From CAWDMN01 sp963803155 (GTDB taxonomy: Bacteria > Acidobacteriota > Terriglobia > Versatilivoradales > Versatilivoraceae), in contig CAWDMN010000070.1 of NCBI GenBank assembly GCA_963803155.1, positions 43,375 through 107,374 on the forward strand: a stretch of 64,000 nucleotides of DNA, given 5' to 3'. This document shows, one piece after another, positions 1 to 9,941 of this stretch. A program made the position numbers and the translations under genes. Positions within the stretch are counted from its first letter, which is position 1. Each line of letters starts with the position of its first letter. A model generated the notes under the pieces. The model searched no databases and was not told where the DNA came from. It saw only the letters and a list, made by a program, of their open reading frames with translations.

Positions 1-2296
1 ATGACATCCAGCGCCATATCCCCTGCAAACAGAGAAAAATCGCTGCCCGATCCCTGGCGTGGCGAAGTGCAAAGCCGCCTCGCCGCCGACGAGACCATCG
101 AGTCTTGGCTGGAGACCGATCTCGACACCCGCTTCCACTTTGCCGAGGGCCTAGTGGTTGTCACCAACCGGCGCCTGCTGGCGCGCACGCCGGGCAACGG
201 CGACTGGGAAAGCTGGGAATTCCGTGCCGGCCTCTTCCTGGACCATCGCGACCACGGCGGCGTCGGCACTCTGGAACTGGTGGATTCGAGCGGCGGCCTG
301 GCCAGCTGGCGCTATACCCTGGGCCACAACGTAGCCGCACTCAATGTCCTGCGGGCTTTCGAGGAACAGCTCGAAAGCGCGGTTACCGGCCAGCCGGTGG
401 CCAGGCCCGAGGAAATCCTCTGTCCCAAGTGTAAGGCTCCCCTCGATCCTGGCGTCGAGGAGTGTCCGATCTGCACCCGGGAAACCCAGACTCCACCTTC
501 CACCTGGACACTCTTTCGCCTGTGGCGTTTCGCCAAGCCCTACAAGGGGCAGTTGCTGGCCAGCTTCCTGCTGACCCTGGCCTCCACAATCGCCACTCTG
601 GTACCGCCTTACCTGACCATGCCGCTGATGGACAACGTGCTGATCCCGTTCCAGAACGGCAAGCCCCTCAACGTCTACTTGGTCGAGCTTTATCTCGGCG
701 GCCTGCTCGGCGCCGCCCTGCTCGCCTGGGGTTTGTATTGGGCCCGCACCTATATCCTGGCCTTGGTGTCCGAGCGGATCGGTCGTGACCTGCGCACCAC
801 TACCTTCGAGCACCTGTTGCAGTCTGTCGTTGGAGTACTTCGGCGGCAAACGCACCGGCGACCTGATGCACCGCATCGAGTCGGAGACGGACCGCATCAA
901 CCTCTTCATCTCGCTTCACCTGCTGGATTTCGCCACGGACATGATGATGATTGCCCTCACAGCGGTGATCCTGTTCTCCATCCATCCCTGGCTGGCCCTG
1001 GTCACCCTGCTCCCCCTGCCCTTTATCGTCTGGATGATCCACACCGTGCGCGGCCGCCTGCGCACCGGCTTCGAGAAGGCGGACCGCATTTGGGCCGAGA
1101 TCAGCAACGTCCTGGCTGACGTCATCCCCGGCATCCGCGTGGTCAAGGCCTTCGCCCAGGAAAAGCGCGAGGCTGCCCGTTTCCGCGAAGCCAACTTCCA
1201 CAACCTGGCTTTGAACGATCGCATCAACAAGACCTGGTCCCTCTTCGACCCCACCGTGACTCTGCTCACCGAAATCGGTCTGCTGGTGGTGTGGGGCTTC
1301 GGTATCTGGCAAATCAGCCATGGCGAGATCACCGTCGGCGTGCTCTCCGCCTTCCTCGCTTACATCGGCCGTTTCTATACCCGCCTCGATTCCATGAGCC
1401 GCATCGTCTCAGCGACCCAGAAGGCCGCCGCCGGTACCAAGCGCATCTTCGACATCCTCGATCAGGTTTCCAGCGTGCCGGAGCCTATCAACCCGGTGCA
1501 TCTCAAGGAGGTGCGCGGTGAGATCGAGTTGCGCAACGTCGGCTTCCGTTACGGCACCCGTCCCGTCACCCGTGATGTCAGCTTGACCATCCAGCCGGGC
1601 GAAATGATCGGCCTCGTCGGTCATTCCGGCTCCGGCAAGAGCACCCTGGTGAACCTCATCTGCCGCTTCTACGATGTCACCGAGGGCGCCGTGCTCATCG
1701 ATGGGGTGGACGTGCGTTCTGTGCCGGTAGCCGAGTTCCGCCGCAACATCGGCCTGGTGCTGCAGGAGTCATTCCTCTTCTTTGGTACCATCGCCGACAA
1801 CATCGCCTACGGCAAGCCGGACGCCTCCCGCCAGGAAATCATCGCCGCCGCCCGCGCGGCCCACGCCCACGAGTTCATCCTGGGCCTGCCCCACGGCTAC
1901 GACTCCCTGGTGGGCGAGCGCGGCCAGAGCCTCTCCGGCGGCGAGCGCCAGCGCATATCCATCTCCCGGGCTCTGCTCATCAACCCGAGGATCCTCATCC
2001 TCGACGAGGCTACCTCCTCGGTCGATACTGAGACTGAGCAAGAAATCCAGAAGGCCCTGGACAACCTCGTACGTGGCCGCACCACCATTGCCATCGCCCA
2101 CCGCCTGTCCACCCTGCGCAAGGCCGACAGGCTCGTGGCCATGGACCGCGGCCAGGTGGTAGAAGTGGGCAACCACGACGAACTGATGGCCAAGGAAGGC
2201 CACTACTGCCGCCTCTACCAGGCCCAGGCCCGCAACGTCGATACCGAACCCGAAATCCCGCGGGCCGTTAAACAAGTCAAGGAGCACGCCATATGA
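1..2296 (+). CDS. Cyanophycin-associated ABC transporter (fused membrane and ATPase), one frameshift
   Basis: The product is an exporter-type ABC protein with transmembrane and ATPase parts in one chain. Reading starts at the ATG at base 1 and must move one frame near bases 825-832, where one extra base separates HLLQ from LEYFGGKRTGD. The composite is about 765 residues. Residues 1-130 look like a bacterial PH-type domain. A zinc ribbon follows (Cys 141, 144, 155, 158), then the ABC membrane domain from about residue 165. The ATPase has Walker A GHSGSGKST, signature LSGGERQ, Walker B ILILDEATSSVD and the H-loop IAIAHRLS. The stop overlaps the DUF1854 start (ATGA). Known context: this ABC/DUF1854 pair neighbours cyanophycin synthetase genes in Betaproteobacteria. 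The substrate is unknown. The frameshift could be a sequencing error because both halves are otherwise intact. The start could lie upstream of the window. Confidence 0.82.
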
Positions 2297-2760
2297 GTCC
2301 CCTCAACCTGCCATTGGTTCGCAAGCCCTTTGGCCGGCTGATCCTCGCCACGGCCCCAGGCGTCCAGGAAGAAGTGGTGCCGGTGCGTTCCTTCCCCATC
2401 GCCGCACCGGAAAACGGCATTTCCCTGGTTAGCTTGGATGGCCACGAACTGGCCTGGATCGAGCACCTTGCCGACCTGCCCGACACCCAGCGCCGGCTGG
2501 TGGAGGAAGAACTGGGCAGCCGCGAGTTCGTGCCCGAGATCCGCGCCATCTATGCCATTTCCAGCTCCGCAACGCCCAGCACATGGCAGGTAGACACTGA
2601 CCGCGGCCCCTTCGCCCTGGTGCTGAAGGGTGAGGAGGACATCCGCCGTCTCTCCCAGACCATGCTCATGATTGCCGACAACAATGGCATTCATTTCCTG
2701 GTGCGGGATCTGACCAAATTGGACCGAAACAGCCGCAAGTTGCTGGACTGTTTCCTCTGA
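2293..2760 (+). CDS. DUF1854 family protein, cyanophycin-associated
   Basis: A 155-residue protein of the DUF1854 family, recognised from its length, from the acidic stretch around LDGHELAWIEHLADLP, and from its place between the ABC protein and the synthetases. No signal peptide or membrane segment is visible. Its ATG overlaps the upstream stop by four bases and has an AAGGAG ribosome-binding site, so the two genes are probably translationally coupled. The family has no known biochemical activity. The coupling suggests it acts with the transporter, perhaps as a small cytoplasmic partner. That role is inference. Confidence 0.75.
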   Translation: MSPLNLPLVRKPFGRLILATAPGVQEEVVPVRSFPIAAPENGISLVSLDGHELAWIEHLADLPDTQRRLVEEELGSREFVPEIRAIYAISSSATPSTWQVDTDRGPFALVLKGEEDIRRLSQTMLMIADNNGIHFLVRDLTKLDRNSRKLLDCFL

Positions 2761-2873
2761 ATTGCTGTTGCAGAATCATTACAATAAGAGGGAATCCTGG
2801 CTGCCATTCCGACGTCAAACCGATACCAGGCGATCCCGCGCACCCCGCCCGGGTGCCCCAGAACGACATAATT

Positions 2874-5087
2874 ATGAGCAAGAGAGACATCGAATTCCTG
2901 AAGATCGTGCCCCTGCGCGGTCCCAACATTTGGGCCTACCGTCCCGTGCTGGAGGCTTGGATTGACATCCACGACTTAGAGGATGCCCCCTCCAACACCA
3001 TTCCCGGCTTCTACGAGCGCCTGTCGGCCTGGCTGCCCTCCCTGGTTGAACACCGCTGTAGCTACGGGGAACGCGGCGGCTTCCTGCGCCGGGTGAAGGA
3101 AGGCACCTGGCCCGGCCACATCCTGGAACACGTCACGCTGGAACTGCAGAACCTGGCGGGCCTCCCCGGCGGCTTCGGCAATACCCGCGAGGCCAACCGG
3201 CGCGGCGTTTACAAAGTGGTCATCCGCGCCTGCCAGGAGGACGTCACCCGCGCCGCCTTGCATTCCGCCCGCGACCTGCTCCTGGCAGCCATGGAGGACC
3301 GCCCCTTCGACGTGGCCGGCGCCATCGAGCACCTCTCCGACATGGTGGATTCCCTCTACCTCGGCCCCAGCACGGCGAGCATCGTCGATGCCGCCGCCGA
3401 CCGCAACATTCCCACCATCCGCCTGCTCCCCGGCGGCAACCTGGTGCAGATCGGTTACGGCGCCTCCATGCGCCGTATCTGGACGGCGGAAACCGACCGT
3501 ACCAGCGCCATCGCCGAAGCCATTTCCCGGGACAAGGACCTGACCAAGACCCTGCTTTCCTCTTGCGGCATCCCCGTGCCCGAGGGCCGCGAGGTGGCCA
3601 GTGCCGAAGACGCCTGGGAAGCCGCCCAGGACATCGGCCTTCCGGTATGCGTCAAGCCCACCAACGGCAACCACGGCCGCGGAGTCTTCATCGATGTGAA
3701 AACCAAGGAAGAGGTGGAAAAAGCCTATTCCGTCGCCATCGATGAAGGCAACGGCGTAATCGTCGAGCGCTCCATCCCCGGCACCGAGCACCGCCTGCTC
3801 ATCGTCGGCGGCAAACTGGCCGCCGCCACCCGCGGCGACTTGGCGTGCACGGTGGGCGACGGCAAGTCCACGGTACGGGAACTGATCGAGATTCAGATCA
3901 ATTCCGACCCGCGCCGTGGCAACAGCGAACTGCACCCGCTTTCCCCCATCCTCATCGATTCTATCGTCACCATGGAACTGGCTCGCCAGGGCTTCGACGC
4001 GGAATCTGTTCCGCCGAAGGGTAAGGAAGTGCTGGTCCAACGCACCGACAGCCACTCCTTCGACGTCACCGACGAGGTGCACCCCGACAACGCCGCCCTG
4101 GCCGCCCTGGCCGCTCGCATCGTCGGTCTGGACATCGCCGGCATCGACCTGGTGGCTGAAGACATCTCCAAGCCCCTGCTCGAGCAGGGCGGAGCCATCG
4201 TCGAGGTCAACGCCGGCCCCAGCTTGCTCATGCACCTCAAGCCCGCCGTCGGCCAGCCGCGCCCGGTGGGAAAGGCCATCATCGATCACCTTTTCCCTGA
4301 GGGCGGGACGGGGCGCATTCCCATCGTCGGCATTTCGGGTTCCAGGGGCAAGACTTCGGTCGCCCGCTGCCTCGGCCATCTAGCTCGCCTGTCTGGCAAG
4401 TACGTCGGCCTCGCCAGCAGCGACGGCCTCTTCCTGGATCGTCGCCAGGTGCAGAAGACCGATGCTGCCAACTGGATTGCCGCCCGCCGGCTGCTTCTGA
4501 ACCGCAGAGTCGAGACCGCTATCTTGGAGAACGGCGCCCGCGCCATTCTTGGCGAGGGCCTAGCCTACGACCGTTGCCAGGTGAGCGTGGTGACCAACCT
4601 GGATCCGGAAGAGAAGCATGCCGACTTCGCCATCGAGGATGCCGACCAGCTCTACAAGGTGCTGCGCACTCAGGTGGATGTCGTCCTCGAGAGCGGCACT
4701 TCCGTCCTCAATGCGGCCGATCCGAAACTGGTGGAAATGGCAGACCTCTCCGATGGGGAAGTGATCTTCTTCGCCCAGGAGGCCGCCAACCCAGTGGTAG
4801 TCGAGCATTGCGCCAAGGGTGGGCGCGCCGTGTTCGTGAAGAACAGGGAGGTCATCCTGGCCACCGGCAATACCGAAACCCGTTTGGCCCGCCTGGCCGA
4901 CATCCCCACCGTGCAATTGGGCGACGAACCCTTCCGCATCGACAACGCCCTGGCCGCTCTGGCTTCCGGCTGGGCCCTGGGTGTGCCACAGGAACTGCTG
5001 GCTGCCGGCATCAAGACCTTCGAACAGGAAGAGCTGCAGGCCGGCGGCCGCGCCACCGCCGGCCGTAAGCGCCAGAAGAAGAACTGA
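2874..5087 (+). CDS. Cyanophycin synthetase-like protein, truncated Mur domain (first paralogue)
   Basis: A 737-residue relative of cyanophycin synthetase, which joins Asp and Arg into a polymer using an ATP-grasp domain (Asp addition) and a Mur-ligase-like domain (Arg addition). The N-domain opens with LRGPNIW, as in CphA. The ATP-grasp region spans roughly residues 200-460, contains KPTNGNHGRGV and ends with IVEVNAGP. The Mur P-loop near residue 485 is GSRGKTS rather than GTNGKTT, so the GKT/S core remains. The chain ends about 120 residues early and lacks the Mur C-terminal lobe present in the next gene. A GTG at 2853 is possible, but the ATG at 2874 fits the family start. It resembles the CphA-prime copies of Betaproteobacteria. 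It may be a partner subunit or a partial enzyme. Confidence 0.85.
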   Translation: MSKRDIEFLKIVPLRGPNIWAYRPVLEAWIDIHDLEDAPSNTIPGFYERLSAWLPSLVEHRCSYGERGGFLRRVKEGTWPGHILEHVTLELQNLAGLPGGFGNTREANRRGVYKVVIRACQEDVTRAALHSARDLLLAAMEDRPFDVAGAIEHLSDMVDSLYLGPSTASIVDAAADRNIPTIRLLPGGNLVQIGYGASMRRIWTAETDRTSAIAEAISRDKDLTKTLLSSCGIPVPEGREVASAEDAWEAAQDIGLPVCVKPTNGNHGRGVFIDVKTKEEVEKAYSVAIDEGNGVIVERSIPGTEHRLLIVGGKLAAATRGDLACTVGDGKSTVRELIEIQINSDPRRGNSELHPLSPILIDSIVTMELARQGFDAESVPPKGKEVLVQRTDSHSFDVTDEVHPDNAALAALAARIVGLDIAGIDLVAEDISKPLLEQGGAIVEVNAGPSLLMHLKPAVGQPRPVGKAIIDHLFPEGGTGRIPIVGISGSRGKTSVARCLGHLARLSGKYVGLASSDGLFLDRRQVQKTDAANWIAARRLLLNRRVETAILENGARAILGEGLAYDRCQVSVVTNLDPEEKHADFAIEDADQLYKVLRTQVDVVLESGTSVLNAADPKLVEMADLSDGEVIFFAQEAANPVVVEHCAKGGRAVFVKNREVILATGNTETRLARLADIPTVQLGDEPFRIDNALAALASGWALGVPQELLAAGIKTFEQEELQAGGRATAGRKRQKKN

Positions 5088-5126
5088 CCGGGGGACCGTG
5101 CCCGGCTGGAAAACAAAGAGGAATTC

Positions 5127-7697
5127 ATGGAAGTCACACGAATCCGGGCCCTGCGCGGCCCCAACCTGTGGAGTCGGCACACCGCCATCGAGGCCATCGT
5201 GACCTGCAGCGAGGCCGAGCGCTCCCTCGACGCCCTGCCCGGCTTCGAAGCGCGCCTGCGGGAACGGTTCCCGGAGGTCGATTTCCTCACCGCCCCCGAC
5301 CATGACGAAGCCGTGTCCCTGGCCCAAGTCTTGGAATTCGCCGCCCTCGGCCTGCAGGCCCAGGCCGGCTGCCCGGTTACCTTCAGCCGCACCTCGGAGA
5401 CCGTCGATTGCAGTACCTATCAGGTAGTGGTCGAATACAGCGAGGAAGATGTCGGACGGCTTGCCTTCGATCTGGCCGAGCAGCTAATCAAGGCCGCTCT
5501 TGAAGACAAGCCTTTCGATCTGGCCAACGCCCTGCGCCGCCTCCAGGAGTTGGATGAGGATGTCCGCCTCGGCCCCTCCACCCGCTCCATCGTCGCGGCT
5601 GCCGTCGCCCGTGGCATCCCCTACCGCCGTTTGACCCAGGGCAGCCTCGTGCAGTTCGGTTGGGGCAGCAAGCAGCGACGCATCCAGGCCGCCGAGACCG
5701 ATCTCTCCAGCGCCATCGCTCAATCCATTGCCAAAGACAAGGAAGTGACCAAGCAAATGTTGCATGCCGCCGGTGTGCCGGTGCCCCTGGGCCGCCCGGT
5801 CACCAGCGCCGAAGACGCCTGGGCTGCAGCCCGGGAAATCGGCGGACCGGTGGTGGTCAAACCCCGGGATGGCAACCAGGGCAAGGGCATTTCGGTCAAT
5901 ATCCAGACCCGCGAGGAGGTCATGGCGGCCTATAACGCGGCCGTCGAATTCCGCGACGACATTCTGGTGGAACGGTACCTGCCGGGCCACGACCACCGCT
6001 TCCTGGTCATCGGCGACAAGCTAGTCGCCGCCGCCCGCCGCGACGCGGCCCAGGTCATCGGCGATGGAGTGCGCACTGTACGCGAACTGGTCGACCAGGT
6101 GAATGCCGACCCCCGCCGCGGAGAGGGCCATGCCAAGTCCCTCACCAAGATCAGCTTCGACGACATCGCCCTGGCCCGCCTGGCCAGGCAGGGCTTCGAC
6201 GCCAACTCCGTGCCGCCCAAGGGCACCCGCGTCATCCTGCGCAACAACGCCAACCTGTCCACTGGCGGCACCGCCACCGACATCACTGACGACGTCCATC
6301 CGGAACTGGCCGCCTGCGCCGAAGCCGCTGCCCAGATTGTCGGCCTCGATATCTGCGGCATCGATGTGGTTTGCGAGACGGTGCTGAAGCCCCTGGAAGA
6401 ACAGGGCGGCGGCATCGTCGAGGTTAACGCGGGCCCCGGTTTGCGCATGCACCTCTCGCCCTCATACGGCAAGGGCCGCGCCGTGGGCGAAGCCATCATC
6501 TCCATGATGTTCACGCCGGGCGAGGATGCCCGCATCCCCGTTGTGGCCGTCGCCGGCACTAACGGCAAGACCACTACCACCCGCCTCATCGGCAACATCC
6601 TGATGAAAGACGGCAGGCGGGTGGGCATGACCAGCACCGACGGCATCTACATCGAAGGCCGGCGTATTGACAGCGGTGACTGCAGCGGCCCCAAGAGCAC
6701 CCGCAATGTCCTGCTTCACCCCGGCGTGGACGCCGCCGTGTTCGAAACCGCCCGTGGCGGCTTGCTGCGCGAGGGCCTCGGCTTCGACCGCTGCAACGTG
6801 GCCGTGGTCACCAATATCGGCAAGGGTGACCACCTGGGCCTCAACTACATCACCACCGTTGAGGACCTGGCGGTGGTCAAGCGCGTCATCGTCGAGAACG
6901 TGTCCAAGAGCGGCTGCGCCGTGCTTAATGCCGCCGACCCCCACGTGGCGGCAATGGCCGCCAACTGCCCGGGCAGCGTCATTTACTTCGCCCGTAATCG
7001 GTTCCATCCGGTGATGGCTACCCACCGCGCCCAAGGCAAACGAGTGGTCTATGCCGAAGGCGACTCCATCGTCTGCGCCGAAGACAAGGGCGAGCACCGC
7101 ATTCCCCTGGCCGCCATCCCCATTACTCGCGGCGGCACCATCGGCTTCCAGATCGAGAATGCCATGGCCGCCACGGCGGCCGGCTGGGCTCTGGGCTTGC
7201 CCTGGGACACTATCGTCGCTGGGCTTGCCAGCTTCCTGAACGATGCCCAGATGACGCCTGGCCGCTTCAACATCTTCAATTACCGCGGCGCCACACTCAT
7301 CGCCGACTACGGCCACAATCCGGACGCCATCCAGGCCCTGGTCAACGCCATCGAAACCATGCCGGCCAAGAAGCGGTCGGTGGTCATCAGCGGCGCCGGC
7401 GATCGCCGTGCGGAGGACATCCGCCAACAGACGGAAATCCTCGGCGACGCTTTCGACGAGGTCATCCTCTACCAGGATGCCTGCCAGCGCGGCCGCGCGG
7501 ATGGCGAAGTCCTGGCCATCCTGCGTGAAGGCCTCAGCGACGCCGAACGCACCCGCCACATCGAGGAGATTTGCGGCGAGTTTCTGGCCATCGACAAGGC
7601 CCTCAGCCGCCTCGCAGGCGGCGATCTTTGCCTGATCCTGATCGACCAAATAGAAGAAGCCATGAAGCATATTGCCAAGCGCCTCGCCGAGAACTGA
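5127..7697 (+). CDS. cphA: Cyanophycin synthetase, full-length (second paralogue)
   Basis: An 856-residue cyanophycin synthetase, close to the usual 860-900 residues. It makes multi-L-arginyl-poly-L-aspartate in the cytoplasm from Asp, Arg and ATP. Order of domains: N-domain with LRGPNLW; ATP-grasp with KPRDGNQGKGI and GGIVEVNAGP; Mur-type domain with the intact P-loop GTNGKTTTTR near residue 476, the FETARGGLLR segment and VVTNIGKGDH; then the C-terminal lobe with IADYGHNPDAI. The ATG at 5127 follows GAGGA by a suitable gap and lies 39 bases after the previous stop, so co-transcription is likely. It is the only one of the three paralogues with every expected catalytic segment, and so is the likely active polymerase. 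Confidence 0.93.
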   Translation: MEVTRIRALRGPNLWSRHTAIEAIVTCSEAERSLDALPGFEARLRERFPEVDFLTAPDHDEAVSLAQVLEFAALGLQAQAGCPVTFSRTSETVDCSTYQVVVEYSEEDVGRLAFDLAEQLIKAALEDKPFDLANALRRLQELDEDVRLGPSTRSIVAAAVARGIPYRRLTQGSLVQFGWGSKQRRIQAAETDLSSAIAQSIAKDKEVTKQMLHAAGVPVPLGRPVTSAEDAWAAAREIGGPVVVKPRDGNQGKGISVNIQTREEVMAAYNAAVEFRDDILVERYLPGHDHRFLVIGDKLVAAARRDAAQVIGDGVRTVRELVDQVNADPRRGEGHAKSLTKISFDDIALARLARQGFDANSVPPKGTRVILRNNANLSTGGTATDITDDVHPELAACAEAAAQIVGLDICGIDVVCETVLKPLEEQGGGIVEVNAGPGLRMHLSPSYGKGRAVGEAIISMMFTPGEDARIPVVAVAGTNGKTTTTRLIGNILMKDGRRVGMTSTDGIYIEGRRIDSGDCSGPKSTRNVLLHPGVDAAVFETARGGLLREGLGFDRCNVAVVTNIGKGDHLGLNYITTVEDLAVVKRVIVENVSKSGCAVLNAADPHVAAMAANCPGSVIYFARNRFHPVMATHRAQGKRVVYAEGDSIVCAEDKGEHRIPLAAIPITRGGTIGFQIENAMAATAAGWALGLPWDTIVAGLASFLNDAQMTPGRFNIFNYRGATLIADYGHNPDAIQALVNAIETMPAKKRSVVISGAGDRRAEDIRQQTEILGDAFDEVILYQDACQRGRADGEVLAILREGLSDAERTRHIEEICGEFLAIDKALSRLAGGDLCLILIDQIEEAMKHIAKRLAEN

Positions 7698-7805
7698 GCG
7701 ACGGCGCGCTGCCGTCCTCTTGCAACGTCCGTCCTCGCCGGGCTTTGCATCACAGTCGGAATCCCTGCTGGCGCAGCCATCATCTAGAAGTTGAAGGAAG
7801 ATGTC

Positions 7806-9941
7806 ATGGAAATCTTGAGCGTGCAGACCCTGCATGGGCCGAACGTGTGGGCCAAAGTCCCGATGATCGAGGTGCGCGCCGCCTGCACCCCGGAAACATG
7901 CCGTGAGCCGGAAGCAGGGGAAACATTCTACGAGCAGCTGACCGCTTGGCTGCCTGGGGTGGCGACACGGCGGGCGGCGTTCAATGCCGGGCAAGACAGC
8001 GATGCACTCCGTCATCCGCTAGCCGATGCGTTGCGGGATGTCACCTTGGAACTGCAGGCCTTGGCCGGTACTCCGGTCAGCGCCGGTCAGGCATGTGCGA
8101 CCGGCGTGTCCGGAGTCTACCAGGTGGTCGTCGAATATGAGGAGGAGAGACTGGGCCGAGCCTGTCTGGAATCCGCCTGCCGGTTCTGCGCGGCTGCCAC
8201 GGACGCCGTGGAGTGGGATGTGGCAGCCGAACTGCGCCGGCTGCGCGCCTTGGCGGAAGAGGTTTGCCTTGGACCATGGGTGACCGGCCCGATTGTGGCG
8301 GCGGCGCGGGGGAGGGGAATTCCGTTTCGCCGGCTGGACGAAGTGAGCCTCGTCCAGTTGGGCCACGGCGCACGGCAGCAGCGCATCCAGACCGCCGTCA
8401 CCAGCCGCACGGGCAAGATCGCCGAGGGGATATCGCTCGACAAGGAATTCACGAAGACGCTGCTCCGCGAAGTGGGCGTGCCGGTGCCTGCGGGGCGTCC
8501 GGTGACCAGCGCCGAGGATGCCTGGGTCGCCGCCTGCGAAGTAGGATTGCCGGTGGCGATCAAACCCCGGAACGCGGATTACGGTCATGGCGTCGGACTG
8601 AGGGCGGCCACCCGCGAGCAGGTGTCGGCCGCATATGCGGTTGCTCGAGAGTATCGCGACGAAGTGATTGTCGAGCGATACGTGCAGGGGGAGCAGTACC
8701 GCGTCACCGTGGTAGCTGGCCGAATGATCGCCGCAGCGCATCTTAAACTCCTCCGGCTGATCGGGGATGGGCAATCGAGCATCACCCAGTTGATCGAAGA
8801 GGCCAATCTCGATCCTCGGCGCAACGACGACGGACCCTGGAACCGCATTGCACCGGACGACGACACGCGGGCAGCCCTGGCCGAGCAGGGCTTCGATCTT
8901 GACTCCGTCCCGCCCGCAGGCTGGGAAGTCGCCATCAGCCGCCTCGCCGATCCGGTGGCAGGAGCGCCGGTAATGGACGTTACTGACGTGATCCATCCCG
9001 CAGTGGCAGCGGCGTGTGTTACCGCCGCAAGCGTGGTGGGTCTCGATGTGGCGGGGCTGGACGTCATCACTCCCGATATCAGTCAACCGCTCGAGGATCA
9101 GGGAGGCGTGATCCTCGAAGTCAACGCCGGCCCGACGATCTCCCTGCATGCACCCCCCTTCTGCGACCGGTATCGGCCGGTGTGCGAAGCCATTGTCGAG
9201 TCGTTATTTCCCGCCGGGGCAACCGGTCGCATTCCGTTGGCGGCAGTCACCGGCCCTGGCGACAACGCGACCGTCGGTCGCTGGCTGGCACAGCTACTGA
9301 AAGGAAGCGGCCGACGGATAGGCTGGGCCTCTTCCGCGGGACTCTACCTGAACGATCGCCGGCTGAAATGCGGTGATCAGGCCAACCTGGCCGGTGGCCG
9401 CGCCCTGCTGCTGTGCCCCGAGGCCGACGCCGTGGTGCTGGAACGGTCGCTCCGGAGCATCCGTTGGGAAGGTCTGGGATGGGACCGGAGTGAGGTCGCC
9501 GTCGTGACGGTGCGTGGCGGCAATGATCCACATGCGAAGTGCCCCGGCGAAGATCCCAAAATGGCGGGGGCGGCCGGGGTCCTGGTTGAATCCGCGCTAC
9601 CCCATGGGGCCGTTGTGATCGACGCTGCCGACCCGGCGGCTGCGGCCTTGGCGGCTTCCTATCCGGAGTCCGTGATCCTGGTGTCTGCACTCTCCGATCA
9701 CCCCTTGATAGCGGCCGATTCCTGTCGGCAGCACCGCTCGGTCTCTCTTCGTGGCAGCGACTTGGTCCTCTCGGAACGCGGCCGAACAGCGCAGCGAATT
9801 CCGCTGGATCAGCGATGCCTGGCGGATGCTAGAGACCTGGACCAATTGAGTGCGCTATTGGCGGCGGTCGCCGCCGCCTGGGCCATGCATGTCCCGGTCG
9901 AGGCAATCAGGACCTGGCTCAACGCCCTGGCCACCGGCTGA
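7806..9941 (+). CDS. Cyanophycin synthetase-like protein with lost Mur P-loop (third paralogue)
   Basis: A 711-residue paralogue in the same orientation, 108 bases after cphA. The N-domain keeps LHGPNVW. The ATP-grasp domain is recognisable (KPRNADYGHGV, VILEVNAGP), and so are the AGRPVTSAEDAW-type segment and the VTDVIHPAV segment. At the Mur P-loop position the sequence is VTGPGDNATVGRW, with no GKT/S, and the C-terminal lobe is absent. The Mur half should therefore not bind ATP normally, whereas the ATP-grasp half may be active. The ATG at 7806 sits after GAAGGAAG. Likely roles are a regulatory or primer-handling subunit or an Asp-adding half-enzyme. A decaying duplicate is possible, but 711 codons stay open without a break, which argues against recent decay. 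Confidence 0.82.
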   Translation: MEILSVQTLHGPNVWAKVPMIEVRAACTPETCREPEAGETFYEQLTAWLPGVATRRAAFNAGQDSDALRHPLADALRDVTLELQALAGTPVSAGQACATGVSGVYQVVVEYEEERLGRACLESACRFCAAATDAVEWDVAAELRRLRALAEEVCLGPWVTGPIVAAARGRGIPFRRLDEVSLVQLGHGARQQRIQTAVTSRTGKIAEGISLDKEFTKTLLREVGVPVPAGRPVTSAEDAWVAACEVGLPVAIKPRNADYGHGVGLRAATREQVSAAYAVAREYRDEVIVERYVQGEQYRVTVVAGRMIAAAHLKLLRLIGDGQSSITQLIEEANLDPRRNDDGPWNRIAPDDDTRAALAEQGFDLDSVPPAGWEVAISRLADPVAGAPVMDVTDVIHPAVAAACVTAASVVGLDVAGLDVITPDISQPLEDQGGVILEVNAGPTISLHAPPFCDRYRPVCEAIVESLFPAGATGRIPLAAVTGPGDNATVGRWLAQLLKGSGRRIGWASSAGLYLNDRRLKCGDQANLAGGRALLLCPEADAVVLERSLRSIRWEGLGWDRSEVAVVTVRGGNDPHAKCPGEDPKMAGAAGVLVESALPHGAVVIDAADPAAAALAASYPESVILVSALSDHPLIAADSCRQHRSVSLRGSDLVLSERGRTAQRIPLDQRCLADARDLDQLSALLAAVAAAWAMHVPVEAIRTWLNALATG

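Noticed and set aside
2976..4379. Long minus-strand open frame opposite the first synthetase gene
   Set aside because: GC-rich coding DNA leaves its antisense frame open; the Gly/Ala/His-rich product has no domain and no start signal.
6462..8015. 517-codon minus-strand open frame opposite cphA
   Set aside because: Same antisense artefact of high GC; the plus-strand protein is unmistakable.
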